Assembly: GCA_018398765.1 (NCBI GenBank)
Contig: JAHBMJ010002545.1
Span: forward strand, 1 to 17,898
Direction of reading: 5' to 3'
Length of the DNA: 17,898 nucleotides
DNA from: Chromera velia
Taxonomy: Eukaryota > Sar > Chromeraceae
Below are positions 10,332-17,898 of the stretch, piece by piece. A model generated the notes under the pieces. That model searched no databases and was not told where the DNA came from. It saw nothing but the letters and a program-made list of their open reading frames with translations. Numbering within the stretch: the stretch's first letter is position 1; every line of letters starts with the position of its first letter. A program made the translations under genes and the position numbers.

Positions 10332-10395
10332 GATCATGCATCTTTAATTCATCGATCATCCTCGATCGATCTAGGCATCGATCATCGAGCTGATC
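10332..10395. other. Cluster of six GATC sites and ATCGAT palindromes
   Basis: GATC occurs at 10332, 10354, 10364, 10368, 10380 and 10392, several inside ATCGAT or CGATCGAT palindromes. One would expect about 0.25 occurrences in 64 random bases. It lies in the divergent spacer, so a protein-binding array is possible; no function is established. Confidence 0.6.
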
Positions 10396-11359
10396 GAATC
10401 AATCAGCTTCGTAGAGTCACTTTTTCGTCTTCTGTGACCTCAGAGAGACTGCCAATATATATTAATATTTGCGGAGTGTCTTTTGAGCGGTCTTAATTTC
10501 TCTTCCTGCTTTTCTTGAAGTCGATTTACCTTTTTACACTCTTTTGAAAATGGCTTCCTTTTACAAACTTACTTTCTCGCTGGTCAACCTGCTAATCACC
10601 GCAGGCCAAACCTTCTTTCGTGAGAGACGGAAGAGAGGTTCTGCGTTTTGTAATTGCAAGGGAGTTGGCCGGCCTCAAGCAGTATTCAGGTTGCCATTGA
10701 CCGTCTCTCTTCAGAAGTTGTGGGGAAAGCACGGCTGTCCACCATTTCTTAGTGTAGACGGAGCTGGGCTACCTCAACGTTACTCTTTGCTCTGGGGGGA
10801 GTCGTTATCTGCAACTGGTTGTTGCCACCCATTGTTCGCTTTGTTTTCTGAACCCCTCCTCTCGAGCTGCCACCTTTTTTGCTGTCTGTCTGTTTTGACT
10901 GTCAGTCGACCTCTCCCCTACACTCCTCTTGTCTGATTGAAAGCTCACTGTATGTATGCAGGAGGAAGAAGAATATTATTAATAAAAAAAGTGAGAATGA
11001 ATAAAAGTGGGGACGGGAAGCCTCAACGGGAGCAGTGGACCGGGTGTAGAAACTGAGATCGAGGAGATGAAAGGGAAGATCACGTCGGTGGAGGGGAAGA
11101 TCCAGAAGGTGGAGAAGAATTTGATTGCGATCGACGGGAATGAGGAACGGACGCGAAGTGCGCATGGTGCCCTGTACTACAAGCTGTCGGAGGAGCAGCT
11201 GCGGTCCGAGTTGGTGCAGCTGAGGGAACTCCTTCTCGCCGAGATGTAGCAGCAGGCCTCCTCCAGCTCTGGTCAGTGAACAAAAGCACTCAACCCCGAG
11301 GCTTACACCTCTCGTCGTGCGTGTTGCTGTGGGTGTGGGTGGCGGACTGGCTGTACGAT

Positions 11360-11600
11360 CGTCGGGTGTCCGGCTTTGAGAATTCGTGAGCCGTGTCTGT
11401 TTGATTTTCTGTAGTTTTCTGTCTTTTTTTTTTCTGTGTTTTTTCAAGATTAGGCTGTTCGTCGGGTGTCCGGCTTTGAGAGTGCGTGAGCCGTGTCTGT
11501 TTGATTTTCTGTAGTTTTCTGCTTTTTTTTTGGTATGTTTTTCAAGATTGGGCTGTTCGTCGGGTGTCCGGCTTTGAGAGTGCGTGAGCCGTGTCTGCGT
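11360..11600 (+). repeat. Tandem repeat of about 100 bp, 2.4 copies, in the CR-like gene's intron
   Basis: Units start with CGTCGGGTGTCCGGCTTTGA at 11360, 11460 and 11558, so the spacings are 100 and 98 bp. Two units are complete; the third diverges after about 43 bp. Differences are mainly in the length of a T run. The repeat lies in the intron 11272-12411 and shows no coding property. Confidence 0.95.
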
Positions 11601-11789
11601 GCGCGGGCAGGTGCATACCTCACTGGACGAGTGCGTGCGTGAGGCTAGCCGGGGGTGCCGCGTGGGCAGCTTCCTCCTTTTTTCGCGTGTCATCCATCCA
11701 AGGGGGCATGACCGTCGCGTTGTCTGGCTGTCTTTCTCGCGGTCGTGTGTGGTTTTGAGCTCTAACTGTCTGCTGACGTGGCTCGTTTC

Positions 11790-11955
11790 GTTATTTCCCT
11801 TTTCATCGCTTGAGCCAAAAATTTCTCCAACATGCTTTTATTTTCATACAGAACATGTTTTTTCTAAAAAAAAAAAAAATCTGTATGAAAATAAATGCAT
11901 GCGTTGTTATTTCCTTTTTTGTTGCTTGAGCCAAAAATTTCTCTAGCATGCTTTT
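11790..11955. repeat. Direct repeats flanking an A-rich hairpin
   Basis: Two similar segments of about 50 bp (11790-11840 and 11906-11955, both containing GCTTGAGCCAAAAATTTCT) flank an inverted repeat. Its arms are 11834-11851 and 11881-11898, match 17 of 18, and enclose a loop ending in a run of 14 A's. The right arm is the exact reverse complement of the 18-mer present twice in the HDAC intron 7 repeat. The layout resembles a small non-autonomous element or a slippage product; no transposase is visible. Confidence 0.8.
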
Positions 11956-14117
11956 GACGTCACCATGCATCTCCTTAGGCTGGCTGCAAGTGCTGTTGGT
12001 TCCTTTCAGCCTGCCGGATGCAGCAGCATACATGAGTCGCCGCCAGGTTCAAGTGCGCGTGCATGCTGTATGGATGGCCGCGGAAACACCGTGCGCGTCC
12101 CTCTCATTCTTGTGTATTGTCTGGGGGGTCCCTGACCCGTAACCGTCAAGCTGTCCGGCTGCCCGTAGGTCTTGCGGTCGTAGCTTTCGACATGTCCAGA
12201 TAGTTAGTGTGCGCGTGCGTTTTGTGTGTGCGAGTGTGTATGTGTGTGTGCGTGAGAGAAGTGCGTGTGTGCTTGCCTGCGTCAAGAGGACTGGCTGGCC
12301 TTGGGTTTGCATGTATGGTCTGTCGACCCTTGAGCGTCTGTCTGCGGGGCTTCCCGTTTTTTTTTCTGGTCGTGCGAACAAAAAATTCACCGTGTGTGTG
12401 CCTCCGTGCAGATGATGGGCTCTTGGACAAACGTCGGAGAGTCACAACTCCATTCAAATTTGACCCAGCGAGTTCTCCCTCAGACATTGAGCCGCAGACC
12501 GAGCAAGATCCCCCATTTATTGGGGGCTCTGTCTGGCTTGAGGAAGTCACGAAAGAGGTTCTTAGCCTCCTCAAGACAGCAGACCGCAGCGAGTCGAACG
12601 ACTATTTGAAACCGCCGATTGTTTTTTCTCGGTTTGCAAGAGGGGGGGAAAACCCGCGCTCTCAGCGAGCTGGCTGTAAAGCTAAAAAAAAACAAGTCTC
12701 CACACATCGCGGTGATCAGCATCACCTTCAACCGGGAGTTTCCGGTGTCAGCATACGAAGATATTCGCGACCCTCTTCAGATGCTTCTGAATCGGATAGC
12801 ATGGGTTGCTGCGGGTGGAGAAAAGACGCTGAGGTTCCTCGACTTTGTGCAGAAGCACAGAGTTGTAAAAGACGATGTCGCAAAGTGGTTGAATAAGTGC
12901 GAGCACTGCGTCCTCCTTGCCGATGAACTTAACAGGCTTCTGACCGAACAAACGGTCGACGGACAGGTTTGCCAGACAGCTCTAGACCGCTCACCTTGCG
13001 TGCAGTTCCTCAACAACCACTTTCTGACGCCAAAGGGACGAGGGCTCGTCTTCTCGTCTCGCACCTTCTCCACGACGCTTTTTTTGGAGTACATTTTGTT
13101 CAGGCAGGGAGTCGGACGCCCTGTACGAGTGCGCAGCCTCCCGCTGGTAGAAACTATGGACGAGGCCCGAAAGCTGGGCAAAGACGCGGAGCGGGCTACA
13201 CTGGCCTGGCTTGGCCGGTCCCCTGGACTCGTTTTTTGTCACTACGACCCGCGCAGTCAGCGTAAAGTCGGCAGCGCAAAGAAGCGTTTTGAGAAGGTCA
13301 ACGCACGGATCGAGGCAGGGACCCTGCCCCACCTTGTTCACGCTGAGTTGACGGGCTCGGGGTACAGGTTGCCGGAAGAGTGGAGGGAGTTTGTCGATGT
13401 GCGCTTTAACATTGACCAAAGCATCGATCCATTGCATATCTGGCCTCCGTGTTACTTGAGTGAAGCTTTAGATGCTGCTGCCTGTCATGAACACTGGCAT
13501 GGTAAGCCTGAGTAACAGCTTGCAAAAGAAGTGGCAGGGTGGCTGAGGAAGCTTCAGACTACTGAGAAAATCGGTAGCGGCGGTCAGTGGGGAGGTGACC
13601 CCGTCTCGTTACAGCAGCTTTGGGCTTGCACTTGCTTCGGCAAAGTCCTTCGTTGGGCAGCTTTCTGGGCCTATGGGAAACCGGAAAGTTTACGTTGGTT
13701 CCTGCGTTTGATCGATATGACCGATGGACTTTAAAACCAACAAGAGAACCTCAGGGCAAGTCTCTTGCTGAGATTCTTGAAGAAGATGATATGGCCTCGG
13801 CAGAGTCTAGTGACTCTTCCGTTCAGATCATCTTCCCGAAACATCACACCGCCACGCCTTATGACCTTCTGCTTTTCCAATGGATTCACGGGAAGAAGAC
13901 AGTTTGGGGGTATCAATGCAAAGACTGGAAGAACGGAGTTCTGCCTTCAGAACAGGCTCCACACGGTTACAAGGCTATGTAGTTGTCTGCAAGAAAAACC
14001 CCGGAGAATGCTGAGGCCAATCTTGGTTGGCATGTGCCAAGCTTGGAAGAGCTGAATGCGTTTCTGGGTCTTTCGCTTGCTTGTGCAGCGCGGTCTGCAT
14101 GGCTGCCAGACAATTGA

Positions 14118-14829
14118 TTAAATTTGATTTCTCTGAGCCCCACCTTGCACCTTATCACAATTGGGACCACTTAGGACAATTGGAACTTTAGTTGGAACCT
14201 TTAATTGGCCAATTAGAATCCAAATTTCCTAGCAAATTTTCTAATTTGAACCCAATTCGAAATAATCTTTGGTGGGTAAAAAAAACGTTGTAGAAAGGTC
14301 TCTTAAAATCCTATCCTATGATTCCTATCCTATCGTTAGTAAGCGTCCATACTCTAAGAAAAACATATAAGATTTAAAACTATAAACACCCTTTAATTCA
14401 CTTTAAGCATTGTTTGAACTTAAATTAATTCAGATCATGCAATTAAAAATTGCATACGAACGGAGATTAACATAAAATTGTCATAAATGCTAGCATAAAT
14501 GAATACACATGTATTCATTTAACATTTATTCATACAATTTGGCTTCAAGAGACAAATCCAGAAAAAATAATATTTAAAATACAACACAGAATCACCGTGG
14601 ATCACTTTAAGTGCTCAGCACATAAGCACACCAGCCGCTAGACCAGCCGAAGCAAAAAAAAACAGGGACACCGCGTCCGGTCGGATCAATTAAAGGACGG
14701 AACAGCAGAGGATCATCCAACCATATCCAACCCTTTCAGCCAAAAAGAAAAGACAGAAAATTCGCTAGATCCAAAAACGCAATTCCTTATGATGTCTGAT
14801 AGCCGTTCAATCTTATTCAAGCACTTGAT
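14118..14829. other. AT-rich island 2, no gene
   Basis: From the end of the CR-like relic to about 14620 the DNA is AT-rich and non-coding, with AATTGG motifs, CCTATCCTAT motifs and near-perfect palindromes. One has 12-bp arms TAAATGAATACA (14496-14507) and TGTATTCATTTA (14510-14521). Another pairs ATGCAATT (14437-14444) with AATTGCAT (14448-14455). The last 200 bp are more balanced in composition and contain AGCCGCTAG, also present in island 1. No RNA gene was recognised. Confidence 0.65.
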
Positions 14830-16732
14830 TCAAAGGCTGAAAGTTCCCCTGAAACGGGGCCAACGGCACTGCACACAACGCCCCACACAACAAGCAGCAG
14901 CCCTCAGCATGTGCGTGAAGGTCCCGCCTCTCTCCGTCCCTGTTGATCTGCCTCTTGCTTCAGCCTGTCCTGCGTCCTCACCCTGAGCTTGAACACCAAC
15001 AAAGTCAATGTCAGAGTCCCATTTGTGTGCCGCTTTCCGCACCCCCCCCTCAACGTCGATGCTGAAATTTTCCAGGGGTGTTCCTTCGAGACCCGTTCTT
15101 GAAGTCCCCAAGGAGACGGCACTGCCTCCCCTTTCACGCGCCGTCTCCTCGTCAATCGGTCCATCAACTCCCACCCCGCTTTCTGCCTCTTCTTCCTCCT
15201 CATCCTGTCTTTCTCTCCTCTCAGCAGGCCGATTGTTTTCTGTGTCTCTGAAAAGATCTCCGCCCCTCTCCGTGTCTGTGGTCGAGGACGAGAGCGTCGC
15301 CAGGGCCGGCCTTCCGATGGAGGCCGGGGGGCATTGGAAGGCCGGGGGGCAGGGGGACAGCCCGTAAGGTGGCAAGAAGCCTCCTTCTCCCTCTCGCACA
15401 GAGCACTCGCGGTTGTTCCTAGTGTTCCTGTAGACGGCCTCTGCCGTGTCTTCTATTTCCATTTGGAGGAAAGGTGTCCTCTCCTGTCTCCTTGCTTGTC
15501 TGGTGGTCTCCTTGTCGAGCGAGGAGGAGGGAGGGGGAGTGAAGAAAGAGGAGGGGTCCTGGGGGTGGAGGGATTGAAAACGGGAAAGGGGGTGCCGGGA
15601 GGTCCCCCCATGATTCGATTGCTGGGGTGTGTGCGTTGGGAGGAAGTCGGAGAGACGTATGGGGGCAGCTGCAGGGAATAGAAGGAAGAAGAGAGACGTA
15701 TGAGGGTTGCTGCAGGGAATAGAAGGAGGAAGAGGGACTGAGGAGCGCTTTGTTTTTCAGAAAGAACAGGAATAGAAAACGATGTGCATGGATTGCACAA
15801 AATCCAAAAGTAAGTTCTCTTAATTCGGAACACACGGGAGCCGGTTTAGCAATCAAAAGATGATTTTCGCTCTACAGCGTTGGCGTGCATTGGCAGGAGA
15901 GTATCTACCGGACAGAGAAAAATGAACGCACAGCACCCGCACAGGCAAAATGCATCCACGTGTTCGGCAGGGAGGGGACGCAGGAAAGAGAAGGAGCCAG
16001 AGGGACATGAAATGAGATGAGGGGGCTACCTGTCGTCTCATGCAGCACAGCAGCAGAAGCAAGAGGACAGTGAACGGCAGAAGGAGCGGGAGGGGGGGGA
16101 GAGACGGCCCAAGGGAATACAGAGCGAAGCAGAACGCAGTAGACAAAAGAACCACAGGAGGGCGTCAATTGGGGGTCTGCAAACTGCATAAAAGCCGAAC
16201 ATTGCTTTCTTTCTTTCACTCTTTGTACCAGACTGACTGCTCTTCTTATTTTGCTTCATGGACGCCAGCTTTTTTTCTGCAGTGAGCAAGGAAACCGGGG
16301 CAAAGGAGAAAAACCTCAAAGAAGCGGACGACAGAGGTGAGAAGGAACTGAGTAAGAGCAGCAAAATGAATACACGTACAGGCTGACGACTCGAGTCAGT
16401 GCAAGAAAGCCATGCCGGGGAGGGTACCCAAGCACAGAAGATGGACAATGTGCAAAAAGGAACGGAAGGGAAGATAAAATGCGCGTGACAAAAGAAACGC
16501 TCTATGGGCGATGCAAGACGGGTAGTGACAGCTTTCGCCTGCACAGAGAAAGAAAAAGCAGGGGAACTGTAAGGGAACCGTACAAATGGGGAGAGGGGAA
16601 TGATAGGCTGCCGCAGAGACAAACCGCCAACGTACCCAGAGAAGACGCAAACTCCTCTGTCGACTTTGATCCTTCAGGGGGGGCTCTTGGGAATTTCATC
16701 TGGGTCCATTTGGCATCTCGTTCATCCTCCAT
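14830..16732 (-). CDS. Unrecognised, mostly disordered protein, at least three exons
   Basis: I do not recognise the family. Exon 1 runs from ATG 16732 (the first after an in-frame TGA) to 16636, encoding an Lys/Glu-rich start (MEDERDAKW). Exon 2 is 16276-16229. Exon 3 starts at 15668 after a strong pyrimidine tract and CTGCAG. All three meet at phase 1, with introns of 359 and 560 bp and donors GTACGT and GTACAA. Exon 3 stays open for about 840 nt. It either splices at 14982 (CAGG/GTGAGG, again phase 1) to an exon I cannot find, or ends at TGA 14830. The product is rich in Ser, Pro, Arg and Glu, has a Glu run near its middle, and has no visible domain, signal peptide or membrane segment. The gene could be truncated by the AT-rich island next to it. 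Agreement of three phases and the long open frame are the only support. Confidence 0.5.
15651..15732 (-). repeat. 41-bp tandem duplication containing a splice acceptor
   Basis: Copies 15651-15691 and 15692-15732 differ at about four positions. Each carries, on the minus strand, ATTCCCTGCAG, so there are two acceptors 41 bp apart (exon starts 15668 and 15709). Because 41 is not a multiple of three, choosing the upstream one changes the frame. Confidence 0.9.
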
Positions 16733-17334
16733 TTCGCCTTTTGAAAGCACGTAGAATCGAAACTCTCAGTCGCGAACGCAATCAATCACAAAATCCGTCT
16801 ACACGAAGCCGAAACGAGACGGGAAGAGACTACGATAGCGGTGTGTCTGGAACCTCCGCGAGCTGGAGGCATTGGTCAGCAATTAACTGCGCACTGACCG
16901 AAACCGGATCGACACAATTGAAGTTACAGAGCTGAGTCAAAGAATGTTCCTAGGTAACCTGCGAAGCTGTCACTGTCTGGCTGCCACATGCTCTGTCATG
17001 CTGACATGCACCACGTGACAATTCTTGTGGCGGCGCGCAAAAAAAAGACCCATAGCGGAGAAGTGGCGCGCCGCCTTCCTGCATCCGTCTACCCAAATTC
17101 TACCCTAGCTGGCATGCAACACTATTTTGTCCCCTTTCTGACATGCACGCGTCGATCAGAAGTAAGGTGGAGGCCGGACAGAGCTACATGCAATCAAGCA
17201 GAGTACTGCCAGACAGCCACGCAGCATCGAGCTCTTGGAACCTGTCACTGGTTGGAAGATTTTTAATGAGGTCCTCGAAAGTATTGCAAGACCCACGAGA
17301 ATCAAAAGGTGAACTGTTTGACTGACCTTTGTAG
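16733..17334. other. Divergent spacer; upstream exons of the right-hand gene may lie here
   Basis: This region lies between the minus-strand start at 16732 and the plus-strand exon at 17335. A stretch open in two plus frames (about 17165-17308) looks partly coding. One frame would join exon 17335 in phase, but only across a 26-base gap (17309-17334) with GT-AG ends, too short for a normal intron. I therefore leave it unassigned. No promoter element is clear. Confidence 0.4.
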
Positions 17335-17855
17335 AAATTATCAAGACGGGCACAGAGGACTCCTTTACAAGGCGACTTCCTCCTCAACCAGACCCTTGAG
17401 ACACTTCCAAGTCATGTTCTGTGGCCAGAAGAAGCCCGAGGCAGCAGTCGAGGAGAGAACAGGGCTCACGGTGGTTGCCGTGGACCTTGTGAATCCCGAC
17501 AGAACGTCCTTCCCCGTTCTTGGAGGAAAAGTGCGACCCGCCCCGCTGTCTTCTGTAAGAGAGGGCACATCCTTCTCAGTACTGACGGTCTTCTCCAGTT
17601 CCCCGGTTGACATGCAGGTGAGAGATTAACATGCATGTATGCGGATCAGCAGGGATGCGTAAATTTTTGTGGTAATGCCATTCTGAATCTTCGATCTATA
17701 AATCTACATGATGAGAAATGCAGGCAGCCAAGTCTGAGGTCGGCAAAGTGCGTGCACGTGACAAAACGGTGTTCATCATGGTGTTCGTGGAGTCGGGTCG
17801 AATTCTCGCCCTCGACAGGTTCAACCTCTTTCAGCTGGTCTGTCACTTGTTTTAG
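17335..17855 (+). CDS. Unrecognised gene, two exons seen, 5' end missing
   Basis: The family is not recognised. Exon 17335-17617 enters at phase 2 after CTTTGTAG and ends ATGCAG/GTGAGA at phase 0. A 106-bp intron ends AAATGCAG/GCAGCC, and the next exon (17724) is in phase 0 and open to TAG 17853-17855. The second exon encodes a hydrophobic core (TVFIMVFVESGRILALD), more like a buried strand-helix than a membrane span. No ATG lies at the beginning, so at least one exon is missing upstream; a later donor could continue the gene past the window. The opposite strand is also open at 17613-17365, so the strand choice rests on the splice signals and matched phase. Confidence 0.4.
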
Positions 17856-17860
17856 TATAT

Positions 17861-17862
<2 letters not shown>

Positions 17863-17893
<31 letters not shown>
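17863..17893. repeat. GT microsatellite
   Basis: About 15 uninterrupted GT units lie at the right edge of the window, just after the stop of the right-hand gene. Confidence 0.97.
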
Positions 17894-17894
<1 letters not shown>

Positions 17895-17898
17895 CTGT

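Larger units (their letters stand above)
9844..10996. other. Spacer between the deacetylase and the CR-like relic
   Basis: This region lies upstream of both flanking genes, which point away from each other, so it should hold the deacetylase promoter. A 130-codon open frame (10544-10936, plus) has a fair start context but no recognisable domain and Cys/Ser/Leu-rich composition; I do not call it a gene. A TATA-like AT stretch lies at 10455-10470. The GC block and GATC cluster are listed separately. An ATG at 9851-9849, eight bases before the chosen start and out of frame, opens a 21-codon frame overlapping the start. Confidence 0.5.
10997..14117 (+). pseudogene. Crinkler/RHS-type (CR) effector-like gene, multiply broken
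   Basis: Family knowledge: CR proteins of eukaryotes join a P-loop NTPase to a restriction-endonuclease-fold (REase) domain and occur as secreted effectors or transposon-linked proteins. Seen here: exon 1 (10997-11271) encodes a Lys/Glu-rich coiled coil (about 11049-11240). An intron, 11272-12411 (GTCAGTG...GTGCAG), joins in phase to exon 2. There an NTPase follows, with a Walker A-like GGKT at about 12643-12657, Walker B VLLADELN (12913-12936) and a sensor-like VFSS (about 13048-13059). The REase part has PYD (Asp at 13863-13865), FQW (13875-13883) and GYQCK (13908-13922), a QxK variant. The breaks are a probable frameshift near 11042, TAG 11247-11249, a frameshift in a G7 run at 12642-12648, TAA 13513-13515, a frame change between about 13650 and 13690, and TAG 13980-13982. 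Coding character continues past each. The final in-frame stop is TGA 14115-14117. The original start is probably ATG 10997. Not functional as it stands, unless several breaks are assembly errors. Confidence 0.75.

Noticed and set aside
10544-10936. 130-codon plus-strand open frame with a good start context
   Set aside because: No domain, Cys/Ser/Leu-rich composition, and it sits in the spacer upstream of two divergent genes; more likely chance.
11360-11600. Regular repeats that could be taken for a CRISPR-like array
   Set aside because: The units are contiguous, about 100 bp, without distinct spacers, and lie in an intron of a eukaryotic gene.
12642-12648. Programmed ribosomal frameshift at the G7A4 run
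   Set aside because: The run is not a canonical -1 slippery heptamer in the required frame, and the gene has other breaks that a single recoding event would not explain.
11247-13982. In-frame TAG and TAA codons followed by continued coding sequence, suggesting TAA/TAG are read as glutamine as in ciliates
   Set aside because: Frameshifts occur in the same gene, the deacetylase uses ordinary CAA/CAG and ends in TAG in either model, and the broken gag is a decaying element.
17365-17613. Minus-strand 82-codon frame at the right edge
   Set aside because: It lies opposite the plus-strand exon, which has better donor and acceptor sites with matching phase; coding on the minus strand is not excluded.

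Overview
The window is nuclear DNA of an intron-rich eukaryote. The best guess is an alveolate of the apicomplexan/chromerid side. The reasons are a 12-exon class I histone deacetylase with a two-residue insertion in the place where apicomplexan HDAC3 enzymes have one, splice acceptors that mostly end in TGCAG or GTGCAG, an abundance of the palindrome GCATGC, and a decayed Crinkler/RHS-type (CR) effector-like gene. The species assignment is inference; the gene identities below are better supported.

Layout from left to right. Positions 1-1303 hold the 5' part of a minus-strand LTR retrotransposon: an LTR of about 300 bp, a tRNA-type primer binding site and a broken gag. Positions 1304-2634 carry no convincing gene but contain a diverged direct duplication. 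Positions 2635-3525 are a strongly AT-rich island. A complete class I histone deacetylase gene (minus strand, 9843 to 3526) follows. Its twelve exons join with matching phases into 579 codons, and all catalytic residues are present. Its introns hold a long CA microsatellite and a three-copy tandem repeat that has duplicated the exon 8 splice acceptor. Positions 9844-10996 separate it from the next gene and contain a GC block and a dense GATC cluster.

Positions 10997-14117 (plus strand) are a dead CR-like gene: N-terminal coiled coil, large repeat-filled intron, P-loop NTPase domain, and C-terminal restriction-endonuclease-fold domain. It has several frameshifts and in-frame stops. Positions 14118-14829 are a second AT-rich island. 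An unrecognised minus-strand gene follows (16732 to about 14982 or 14830) whose three exons agree in splice phase. At the right edge two plus-strand exons (17335-17617 and 17724-17855) suggest another unrecognised gene, followed by a GT microsatellite.

The genes do not form a pathway. The picture is one conserved chromatin gene set among mobile-element debris, a mobile-type effector relic and AT-rich islands. Exon boundaries were read by hand from phase, splice consensus and homology; nothing was confirmed by transcripts or database search.
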